Origin: JAWWPY01 sp964412845
Lineage (GTDB): Bacteria; Actinomycetota; Actinomycetes; Streptosporangiales; Streptosporangiaceae
NCBI GenBank assembly: GCA_964412845.1
Contig: CAYPQM010000026.1
Span: forward strand, 1-48,509
Length of the DNA: 48,509 nt
Direction of reading: 5' to 3'
Both the position numbers and the translations under genes were made by a program. The notes under the pieces are model-generated. The model was not told the DNA's origin. It did no database searches and was given only the letters and a program-made list of their open reading frames with translations. Numbering within the stretch: position 1 is the stretch's first letter; each line of letters starts with the position of its first letter. Shown in pieces: positions 41,815 to 48,509 of this stretch.

Positions 41815-43365
41815 GTGCCCACACGGACGCTGCTCTGCGGGGGCATGGTCGCCGATGGGATCGGCGCGACGATACGGCGTGCCGACGTGCTGATCGAAGG
41901 GCCGCTGATTGCCTCGGTGGCCGTCACCGGCGCTGCCTGCCCCGCTGACAGCGAAGTGATCGACCTGGCCCCGGGCAGCGTGGTCTGTCCCGGTTTCATC
42001 GACGCGCATGCACACGCCGAAGGGCCGTTGCTGGCGGCCGGGCGCGTTGATGGCGCGCTCGACCAGGGGGTGACAACGCTTGTCGTCGGCCAGGACGGGG
42101 AGTCGTGGATCGGCGCCACCGCGCCGACCGCGCGGTACCTGAATGAGTACTTCGGGCCGGTCAACGGCGCCCTTGAACCGGTGCGCGGGCTCAGCGTCGC
42201 CGCCTACCGGGCGGCGGTGTCCGGGCGGCTGACGCAGAATGTCGCGGTCCTGGCCTCGCAGGGCACGATCCGGCACAACATCGCCGGCCTGGCGGCTGGC
42301 CCGCTGGGGCCCGGCGAACGGGCCGCCGCACGGCGGGAGGTGGAGAACGCGCTGTCGGATGGGGCGGTCGGCTTGTCCAGCGGACTGGATTACCTGCCGA
42401 GCCGGTTCGGCGGGATCGACGAGGTGGCCGAGATGGCCCGGCCGCTCGCCGCAGCGGGCCGGCCGTATGTTTCCCACTTGCGTTCCTATGGCCCCGAGGT
42501 CAGGGCAGGACTGGACGAGCTGGTCGCCGTCGGGCACGAGGCTGGCGTCCGGGTCCATGCCAGCCACCTGTGGGGCGCGCCGGCCGGCATCGACGCCGCA
42601 TTCCGTTCGGCCGACGCCGCCGGTGTCGGCCTCACCTTCGATATGTACCCGTACCGCAAATCCAGCACCATCCTGGCGGTGCTGCTGCTCCCCGCCGACC
42701 TGCAGGCCGGCGGCCCGCGCCGCACCCTGGCCCGGCTTGACGATCCGCGGCAACGGGCCACGCTGCTCGCCGGAGAGAAGTTCAGCGACGGCTATCTGCA
42801 GCACATCTACCTCGGCTGCCTGCCCGTGGAGCTGGCGGAGTACGCCGGGCAGTCGATCACGGAGGCGGCCGCGGGCCACGCACAGCCAGCGGGGGAGTGG
42901 GTCCTGGATCTCCTGGTCTCGGCCGGGCTCCAGCTCGGCGCGCACCTCGACCGGCCTGCCCTCAGCGACGGCGACCTGGCCTGGCTGGCGTCGAGCGACC
43001 GGCACGGCGTCGGCTCGGACGGCATCTACCAGGGCCAGCACCCGCACCCGCGCGGCTACGGCGCGTTCGCCCGCTCGGCCCGGCACTACCTCGCTGATGG
43101 CCCGGCCACGGGATACCAGCGGCTGGCCCGGCACCTGGCCGCGAACACCGCCGACGCCTACGGGCTGCGCGACCGCGGACGGCTGGCGCCCGGCATGGCC
43201 GCCGACATCTGCGTGTTCGGGCCCGGCGGGATGACCGACCGGGCCAGCTACGCGGCCCCGCAGGCGGCGGCGGCCGGCCTGGACCTGGTGATGGTGAACG
43301 GCGTCATGGCCTGGCGCGACGGCCGGCCGCTCACCGCGCGGTACCCCGGCCAGTTCGTCGGCTGA
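41815..43365 (+). CDS. N-acyl-D-amino-acid deacylase-like amidohydrolase
   Basis: The GTG at 41815 follows the previous stop by nine bases, and the protein is 516 residues. The first metal site is GFIDAHAHAEG (His-x-His). Others are SHLRSYG, HASHLWG and the late Asp in HGVGSDGIYQGQHPHPRGYGAF. This pattern is the D-aminoacylase/dihydroorotase-like branch. The cysteine ligand found in Alcaligenes D-aminoacylase (VVGNCG-type) is here QDGES, as in some other actinobacterial members. It would cleave N-acyl-D-amino acids or a similar amide. Operon with the small protein is likely. Confidence 0.87.
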   Translation: MPTRTLLCGGMVADGIGATIRRADVLIEGPLIASVAVTGAACPADSEVIDLAPGSVVCPGFIDAHAHAEGPLLAAGRVDGALDQGVTTLVVGQDGESWIGATAPTARYLNEYFGPVNGALEPVRGLSVAAYRAAVSGRLTQNVAVLASQGTIRHNIAGLAAGPLGPGERAAARREVENALSDGAVGLSSGLDYLPSRFGGIDEVAEMARPLAAAGRPYVSHLRSYGPEVRAGLDELVAVGHEAGVRVHASHLWGAPAGIDAAFRSADAAGVGLTFDMYPYRKSSTILAVLLLPADLQAGGPRRTLARLDDPRQRATLLAGEKFSDGYLQHIYLGCLPVELAEYAGQSITEAAAGHAQPAGEWVLDLLVSAGLQLGAHLDRPALSDGDLAWLASSDRHGVGSDGIYQGQHPHPRGYGAFARSARHYLADGPATGYQRLARHLAANTADAYGLRDRGRLAPGMAADICVFGPGGMTDRASYAAPQAAAAGLDLVMVNGVMAWRDGRPLTARYPGQFVG

Positions 43366-43519
43366 CCACCCCCATCACCGATCTGCCACCGGCGTCCAGC
43401 TGAGCTCATGGAACAAGGCCTGGCCGGCCGGAAAATGGTCGTCGCCCTCGCGCGCAGCCGCAGCGGTGCAGCTGCGAGGATGGCGTGACCTGCCGCCAGA
43501 GCGTCGAAGGGGCCTGTGG

Positions 43520-44488
43520 ATGAGCCGCGTCGTTGTCATCGGAGCTACCGGGCACATTGGCAGTTACCTGATCCCGCGCCTGGTCCGCGGCGGTCACGAA
43601 GTGATCGCCCTGAGCCGGGGCGCCCGCGACCCGTACCACCCGAGCCCGCAGTGGGACCTGGTCACCAGGGTCACGGCCGACCGCGAGGCGCAGGACGCCG
43701 AGGGGACCTTCGGCGCCCGGATCGCGGCGCTGCGTCCCGATGCGGTGATCGACCTGGTCTGCTTCTCCGCGGCCTCGGCCCAGCAGCTCATCGACGCGCT
43801 CCGCCCGTCCCGCCCGCTGCTGGTGCACTGCGGGACGATCTGGGTGCACGGTCCCGCGCTGCGGGTGCCGGTCACCGAGGATGAGCCCCGGACCGCCTAC
43901 GGCGAGTACGGCACAGGCAAGGCGGAGATCGAGGCACTGATGCACCGGGAGACGCTGGCGGGCGGTGTTCCTACGGTGGTGCTGCACCCAGGTCACATCA
44001 GCGGACCGGGTTGGCCGGTCATCACGCCGGCCGGCAACCTGGATCCCGCCGTCTGGACCAGCCTGGCTTCCGGCCGGCCACTCGCGCTGCCCGATCACGG
44101 GCTGGGCGTCCTGCATCACGTGCACGCCGACGACGTGGCGCAGGCATTCGAGCGCGCGCTGACCCGGCCGGCTGCGATCGGGGCCAGCTTCCACGTCGTC
44201 GCCGAGCAGGCCATGACGCTGCGCGGCCTGGCGACCGGCGTCGCGCGGTGGTTCGGCCGTGAGCCGGTGCTGGACTTCGTCGACTGGGCGGAGTTTGACC
44301 GGCGCGTCGTTCCCGAGCACGCCGAGGCCACCCGCGAGCACACCTTCCGCAGCATCACCGCGAGCATTGACCGGGCCCGGGAGGTGCTCGGTTATGCGCC
44401 GCGGTTCAGTTCGCTCGACGCGCTGCACGAGGCGCTGACCTGGCTTGCCGCCAACGGCCAGGCCGACGTCGGCGGCCAGCAGTTCTAG
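43520..44488 (+). CDS. NAD-dependent epimerase/reductase (extended SDR-like)
   Basis: The ATG at 43520 has AAGGGG upstream and gives 322 residues. The Rossmann motif is RVVVIGATGHIGSYLIPRL. The usual YxxxK is YGTGK in YGEYGTGKAEIEALM. Other parts are HPGHISGPGWPVITPAGNLDP and VHADDVAQAFERAL. This is the atypical/extended SDR layout of sugar-nucleotide epimerases and related reductases. It converges with the class II aldolase. Substrate unknown. Confidence 0.88.
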   Translation: MSRVVVIGATGHIGSYLIPRLVRGGHEVIALSRGARDPYHPSPQWDLVTRVTADREAQDAEGTFGARIAALRPDAVIDLVCFSAASAQQLIDALRPSRPLLVHCGTIWVHGPALRVPVTEDEPRTAYGEYGTGKAEIEALMHRETLAGGVPTVVLHPGHISGPGWPVITPAGNLDPAVWTSLASGRPLALPDHGLGVLHHVHADDVAQAFERALTRPAAIGASFHVVAEQAMTLRGLATGVARWFGREPVLDFVDWAEFDRRVVPEHAEATREHTFRSITASIDRAREVLGYAPRFSSLDALHEALTWLAANGQADVGGQQF

Positions 44489-44515
44489 CTGGGCGCCGGC
44501 TGCGGCGGGCAGGCC

Positions 44516-45184
44516 CTATGCGTGCACGGTTCCCTGGCGGTCGAAGGTCATCGCGCGCTGCAGTGCCGCGGCCCGCAGGCCGGGCGGGATCTCGACGGGG
44601 CCGCCGAGCGGGCCGGCGTTGATTCCGGCCTGCGCCGCCTCCTCGACGATGCCACCGACCAGGATCGCGAGGTCGGGGGTGCGGTGGAAGACCAGCACGC
44701 CATGGTTGGCCAGCAGCACGGCCGGAACTCCCGGGGTAATGGCGCGGCGGATGCCGGCCACCGCCTCGCTGGACCCGCGCGGCCCGTAGCCGGCCACCGG
44801 CACGCCCTCCGGCAGCCCGAACATGGCCAGGGCTTCCGTCCAGCACCCGATAGGCCGGTGGGCTACCGCGTACGCCGTGGCGTACGGCGAGTGGGTGTGC
44901 AGCACGCAGCCGACATCGGGGTGGTCGGCGTACATGGCCGTATGCATGGCGACCACGGCGCCCTGGATGGGCGGCAGATCACCGTCCAGCAGGGTTCCGT
45001 CCAGCCCGACCCGGACCACGGATGAGGCGGGGTGGCCGCGCAGCGACGGGCCTGCGGTGAAGTACATCTCCGCGGCGCCGGGGACCCGGAGGCTGACGTT
45101 GCCGTGCCCGTTCGCGGAGATCGCCCCGCTGGCCACCACCCGCTGGGCGATGCCCGCCACCTGATCGGCCAGGTCCTTGTCCAC
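44516..45184 (-). CDS. Class II aldolase/adducin-family protein (fuculose-phosphate aldolase-like)
   Basis: The preferred GTG at 45184 gives 222 residues. The site motifs are SANGHGNVSLR (phosphate or hydroxyl binding), the zinc pair HTHSPYATAYA and a third His in LLANHGVLVF. The family cleaves or isomerises sugar phosphates. In-frame ATGs at 45250 or 45304 would add 22 or 40 residues without family likeness. No kinase or isomerase gene adjoins to name the sugar. Confidence 0.85.
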   Translation of the reverse strand: MDKDLADQVAGIAQRVVASGAISANGHGNVSLRVPGAAEMYFTAGPSLRGHPASSVVRVGLDGTLLDGDLPPIQGAVVAMHTAMYADHPDVGCVLHTHSPYATAYAVAHRPIGCWTEALAMFGLPEGVPVAGYGPRGSSEAVAGIRRAITPGVPAVLLANHGVLVFHRTPDLAILVGGIVEEAAQAGINAGPLGGPVEIPPGLRAAALQRAMTFDRQGTVHA

Positions 45185-45352
45185 GACGCACCATCCCCCC
45201 GGCCAGCACGGCCGCCGGCTGGCGGCAAGCTCCGGGCGCCTGCCCGCCATGTCTCGGGGCCAAGGTAGCGTGCCATCGCGGTACCGGGCCACCGGGGAGT
45301 GCACTGGCCGGGGTTGGCGGCAGCTGCCGACGGCCGGGCGTGCCGCCGGATC

Positions 45353-46747
45353 TTAGGTTTTCTTGGGTTTTTTGGCCTTTTTCGGCTTCGGTCCCTGGGC
45401 CGGGCCCTGCGGGCTGGGACTGTCCGGTGGCGAGGCGGGGCTCGTGGTTGTGGGCTGCGAGGTCGCGCCTGCTGGGCTGCTGGCGCGGGCCGGTGACGCA
45501 CTGGGTCCGGGCGATGATGCCCTGGATGATGATGCCCTGGATGATGATGCCCTGCGCCCGGAGGATGTGGCGGCGGCCGCGCCGGGCGAAGTCCCGGGGC
45601 GGTGCGGGCGGCCGCTGGCGTTGCGCCCGGGCACGAGCAGCAAGACGGCAATCATTATCAGGGCCGCGAGCCCCACCAGCGCGGGCAGCGCGGCGATGTA
45701 CCCGCGGCGTGGCGGCCTCCGGCCCGGATCATCCGGTCCTCCCGTAGCGGGAACCGGCAGGTGGCCGGCCCCGGGGAGCGCAGCAGTCGATGGCAGGGCC
45801 GAGGACGCCCCGGGGGCGCGGCCGGCCTGGGTGAATTCCTGGGTCCGCGCGCCGCTGGCCGGGTCGGTCCAGGATGCTGGCGCAGGGATGGCTGGCGCAG
45901 AGATGGCTGACCCGGGGCGTACGGCCGGATCCGCGGCGGCAGCGCGAAGCAACAGCCTGGTGTCATCAGCGCTGAGCCGGGTGGCGGGGTCCTGGCGCAG
46001 CAGCCCCTCCAGGACCGGGGTCAGCGGGCCAGCCTGCCGTGGCGGATCGGGTGCCTCGGTGGCCACCGCGAACAGGGTCGGGAGCGCGCCGTCGCGTTCA
46101 TAGGGGGTCCGGCCTTCGACCGCCGCGTACAGGGTGATGCCGAGCGACCACAGATCCGATGCCGGCTGGGCCGGGCCACCGCGGGTGCGTTCCGGTGCTA
46201 TGTAGGCGGGCGACCCGATCACCCCGCTGGAGGGGGTGAGGGTGGCGTCTCCCTGCAGCGTGGCGATGCCAAAATCAGTCAGCACCACCCGGCCGTCCGC
46301 GCCCAGCAGCACATTGCCCGGCTTCACGTCCCGGTGCAGGATGCCGGCCGCGTGGGCCGAGGTCAGCGCGCCCAGTACCTGCAGGCCGACCCGGGCCGTC
46401 TCGCCCGGCGGCAGTGGCCCGTCTTCGTGGATGGCCTGGGCGAGCGACCGGGACGCGATGAACTCCATCACTATCCACGGTCGGCCGTCTTCCTCGATCA
46501 CGTCGAACACAGTCACCACGGCGGGGTGGTGCAGCCTGGCGGCCGCACGGGCTTCCCGCACAGTCCGGCGGAACAGCACCTGCTGCTCCAGAGCGGTCAG
46601 CCCGCCCGGGCACAGTACCTCCTTCACCGCCACGTCCCGGCCCAGCATGCTGTCGCGGGCGTGCCAAACAACTCCCATGCCGCCTCGCCCCAGCACGGCC
46701 AGCAGGTGGTATCTCCCGGCAAGAAGCTGCCCAGCACCCGAAAGCAT
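45353..46747 (-). CDS. Ser/Thr protein kinase with single membrane helix and Ser/Pro tail
   Basis: From the ATG at 46747 the protein is 464 residues. The kinase has GRGGMGVVWHARDSMLGRDVAVKEV (Gly loop, Lys), HRDVKPGNVLL, DFGIATLQG and APERTRGG. A membrane helix near residue 345 (ALPALVGLAALIMIAVLLLV) is followed by an extracellular Ser/Thr/Pro stretch and a basic KPKKAKKPKKT end. A GTG at 46765 would add six residues. There are no PASTA repeats, so it is not PknB-like; the ligand is unknown. Confidence 0.92.
   Translation of the reverse strand: MLSGAGQLLAGRYHLLAVLGRGGMGVVWHARDSMLGRDVAVKEVLCPGGLTALEQQVLFRRTVREARAAARLHHPAVVTVFDVIEEDGRPWIVMEFIASRSLAQAIHEDGPLPPGETARVGLQVLGALTSAHAAGILHRDVKPGNVLLGADGRVVLTDFGIATLQGDATLTPSSGVIGSPAYIAPERTRGGPAQPASDLWSLGITLYAAVEGRTPYERDGALPTLFAVATEAPDPPRQAGPLTPVLEGLLRQDPATRLSADDTRLLLRAAAADPAVRPGSAISAPAIPAPASWTDPASGARTQEFTQAGRAPGASSALPSTAALPGAGHLPVPATGGPDDPGRRPPRRGYIAALPALVGLAALIMIAVLLLVPGRNASGRPHRPGTSPGAAAATSSGRRASSSRASSSRASSPGPSASPARASSPAGATSQPTTTSPASPPDSPSPQGPAQGPKPKKAKKPKKT
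45513..45554 (+). repeat. 15-base tandem repeat in the kinase tail
   Basis: GATGATGATGCCCTG occurs twice exactly (45525-45554), after a copy shortened by three bases (45513-45524). On the coding strand it gives RASSS units in the outer tail. Slippage could change the number. Confidence 0.75.
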
Positions 46748-46850
46748 CCGAAGCCTGTACCCCACTTTGTCCGGACAACAGTGATGTTGAGTGCTTGAGC
46801 TACCCCGGTGCGGCCCGGTTTACACGTAGCACCCCCGGCGGTGCCACCGC

Positions 46851-48242
46851 TCAGCCAACGGCCCAGTCCTGGATGTCGATCGTGCTGCCGCCGAATTCCG
46901 GCATGAAGATCGTCAGCCGGTTACTCGCGGACAGCTGCGGATGGTCGATCAGCGCGTCGGAGTAGTAGATCGCTGCGGACGTGGATTTCAGGGTCCAGTC
47001 GGTCCAGCCCGACGCCGCGGAAGCGGTGGCGATGTGCAGTTTGTGCGTCGTGCTGTCACCGCCGACGGTGTAGATGTCGTTGCTGGAGTCGACTCCGATG
47101 TCGCTGCGCGCCGACCGCTCAAGGAAGGGCGAGTAGATCTGGTGCCAGACGCCGGAGGTGTCGCGGTAGTAATGCACCAGCACCGCGGTATTGCGGGCCG
47201 TGCTGAAGTCGCTTTGGCTCGCCGCGCTGGCCGGCAGCTGTGAGGCCAGCACGTGCACGACACCGTTGCTGTCCACGACCTGGGACTCCTGGTTCATCAG
47301 GCCGCGGTCCTGGCCGATGGCCCACACGGTGACACCGGGCGAAGCCGAGGTGATGAAGCTGCTCCCGGACGTGCCGATCTTGGTTCCGGCGCTGTTGTAC
47401 CAGGTCCGCCCCAGGTCGTCGCTGTAGGCGTACATCAGGTCGTGGTTGGTGCTGGCGTCCGGGGTTTCCCGCCAGCACCAGGTCACGTCGAGGCGCCCGT
47501 TCCGGTCGTACTCGATGCCGAACAGGTACGCGTTCTGGCTACGGGTGACGCCGTCGATGAATTCCCCGACGTAGATCCAGGACGGGCTGTCGTACTCGTA
47601 GAGGACCTCGTTACCCGAACCGCTGGCCCCGACGCGCAGCGCCAGCTGCAGCCGGCCACCCGGGGCGTTGATGAACGCCGGGTAGGTGAGCTGGGTCAGC
47701 GTGCTGCCGGTCAGCTGGCTTTGCGTCGCACCGAAATCTGACGCCGTCCACGGGTGGCTGCTGGGGTTGGCGGCCAGGCCGCTGATGGACTTGCGGTAGC
47801 GCAGCGTGCTGTCGTGCATGTCGAAGGCGAGGTGAATCGTCCCATCGCTGTGCGCAATGCCGATGCAGATCACGTTGTGGGAGTCGGTCGAGGTCGTCGT
47901 GTAGTCGGTCAGCACCACGTTCTGCCACGAGCCTGAGGGCAGTGGCCGGCGCGAGACGTTGACATGCCCGGAGGAGTCCCAGTACGCCGTGTACTCCCAG
48001 CCGTTGTAACTGGTCAGGCCGTCCTGCTGGAACGACTCGCCGTTCATGTACCCGGTGTAGGTCAGCGCGGTGTCGCCCTGTGTCGTGAGATGCGTCGTCG
48101 CCTGGAAGGTGATGGCCGGAGCAGCGGCCGGAGCGGCCTGGGCTGCCCACGCGGCCTGGGCGGCCGGCCCGCAGGCGATCACCGGCGCGATCGTCAGGCC
48201 GGCCAGCAGCGCGCCTAATCGCCGAAGCGTGAAACGTTTCAC
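46851..48242 (-). CDS. Secreted BNR-repeat (BNR_4-type) protein
   Basis: The 463-residue protein has a signal peptide (LGALLAGLTIAPVIACGPAAQAAWAA). A beta-propeller-like body follows, with GWEYTAYWDSSGHVNVSRRPL, ICIGIAHSDGTIHLAFDMHDSTLRYRKS, YSDDLGRTWYNSAG and VHVLASQLP. This resembles the BNR_4 family, which includes polysaccharide-related proteins and some lyases such as PL24-type ulvan lyases. Lys/His catalytic identity cannot be judged. The GTG start lies inside a perfect LacI-type palindrome, so it is probably sugar-regulated. Confidence 0.85.
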   Translation of the reverse strand: MKRFTLRRLGALLAGLTIAPVIACGPAAQAAWAAQAAPAAAPAITFQATTHLTTQGDTALTYTGYMNGESFQQDGLTSYNGWEYTAYWDSSGHVNVSRRPLPSGSWQNVVLTDYTTTSTDSHNVICIGIAHSDGTIHLAFDMHDSTLRYRKSISGLAANPSSHPWTASDFGATQSQLTGSTLTQLTYPAFINAPGGRLQLALRVGASGSGNEVLYEYDSPSWIYVGEFIDGVTRSQNAYLFGIEYDRNGRLDVTWCWRETPDASTNHDLMYAYSDDLGRTWYNSAGTKIGTSGSSFITSASPGVTVWAIGQDRGLMNQESQVVDSNGVVHVLASQLPASAASQSDFSTARNTAVLVHYYRDTSGVWHQIYSPFLERSARSDIGVDSSNDIYTVGGDSTTHKLHIATASAASGWTDWTLKSTSAAIYYSDALIDHPQLSASNRLTIFMPEFGGSTIDIQDWAVG

Positions 48243-48243
48243 G
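48228..48243. promoter_or_regulatory. LacI-type perfect palindrome on the start codon
   Basis: CGTGAAACGTTTCACG is a perfect 16-base palindrome with central CpG, typical of LacI/GalR operators. The gene begins GTGAAACGTTTC within it. A half-site GAAACGT lies at 48289-48295, so DNA looping is possible. Confidence 0.65.
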
Positions 48244-48361
48244 AGACCACAAGCTCTCGGGGCTCGAAGGATCTGTGCGGAGTTGTGCGAAACGTAATCG
48301 TCACGGTGGGGCGAGTCAAGGCCTCCTGCGGAACCTCGATGCTGCCGGCCGTGTCCGCGGG

Positions 48362-48367
48362 TACGCT
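48362..48367 (+). promoter_or_regulatory. -10 element of a leaderless gene
   Basis: TACGCT lies six bases before the GTG at 48374, the spacing of leaderless actinobacterial transcripts. No Shine-Dalgarno is present. Confidence 0.45.
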
Positions 48368-48373
48368 GCGACC

Positions 48374-48509
48374 GTGCCGGTCACGAGCTGCGAGACGATG
48401 GGGTGGCTCCGGGCTGCGGTGGGCATCGCGCTCATGGCGGCGCCGGGGGTACCGATGCGGTTGTCCGGCCGGGAGGAGCCGACCAGTGCCGGCCTGCTGC
48501 TGATGCGGA
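48374..48509 (+). CDS. Start of a small membrane protein (DUF4267-like, cut by window end)
   Basis: The frame from GTG at 48374 reads VPVTSCETMGWLRAAVGIALMAAP, then GVPMRLSGREEPTSAGLLLMR, and remains open to the last base. The LRAAVG.ALM helix followed by P...RLSGR matches small actinobacterial membrane proteins annotated as DUF4267 or hypothetical. The rest lies outside the window. Confidence 0.6.
   Translation, partial: MPVTSCETMGWLRAAVGIALMAAPGVPMRLSGREEPTSAGLLLMR

Noticed and set aside
45513..45554. CRISPR-like repeat
   Set aside because: Contiguous short tandem units without spacers inside a coding region, so a minisatellite.

Overview
The window is GC-rich throughout. Its gene set is that of a soil-type, probably mycelial, actinomycete: LuxR regulators with a large ATPase domain, two MMPL transporters, F420/FMN luciferase-like oxidoreductases, a Ser/Thr kinase with an extracellular tail, secreted carbohydrate-active proteins, several likely leaderless starts, and a DUF6918-like protein. 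An origin in the Streptosporangiales or a related order is an inference only. There is no tRNA, rRNA, CRISPR array or intact insertion sequence. It reads as an accessory chromosomal region made of many short transcription units with frequent strand switches.

Layout. 1-3236: end of an alcohol dehydrogenase, a secreted NlpC/P60 peptidoglycan hydrolase with four peptidoglycan-binding repeats, a membrane protein, and a divergent PadR regulator with a perfect operator-like palindrome. 3237-6011: a TetR/FAD-monooxygenase pair bounded by a 25-bp perfect inverted repeat. 5985-12131: an oxidative block (P450, Dabb protein, aldehyde dehydrogenase, GMC oxidoreductase, isochorismatase-type hydrolase). 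The aldehyde dehydrogenase/GMC divergent region carries three KstR-like dyads. 12211-17400: a patchwork with an AT-richer membrane gene, a SIMPL protein, a decayed integrase fused to an ATPase relic and flanked by short inverted repeats, and an MFS gene that runs into an Rhs relic. 17426-24520: AraC/VOC, a flavin monooxygenase and an MMPL transporter, with a divergent large LuxR/ATPase regulator. 24701-27784: DUF6918-like protein, a luciferase-like monooxygenase with its FMN reductase, and a LuxR regulator. 27921-30025: a small membrane protein, a GNAT, an IS66 relic and a VOC protein. 30225-36365: a secreted GH3 glycosidase under an AT-rich palindrome, a VOC protein, and a large secreted HAF-repeat/CHRD protein. 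36478-45184: F420-type LLM, PaaI thioesterase, second MMPL, CBS-BON protein, D-aminoacylase-type amidohydrolase, epimerase and class II aldolase. 45353-48509: Ser/Thr kinase, secreted BNR-type protein with a LacI-type palindrome over its start codon, and the start of a small membrane protein.

How it may work together (inference). The P450, aldehyde dehydrogenase, GMC oxidoreductase, alcohol dehydrogenase and LLM oxidoreductase resemble a toolkit for oxidising alicyclic or terpenoid-like substrates. The shared TNNAACNNGTTNNA-type sites suggest that some of them answer to one TetR-family regulator encoded elsewhere. The GH3 and BNR proteins have their own sugar-type operators. The two MMPL genes share a promoter motif although they lie 16 kb apart. 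No single clearly new system is evident. The most original signals are regulatory (shared operators, a LacI site on a start codon, a possible ATT start) and structural (relics of an integrase, an Rhs protein and IS66).
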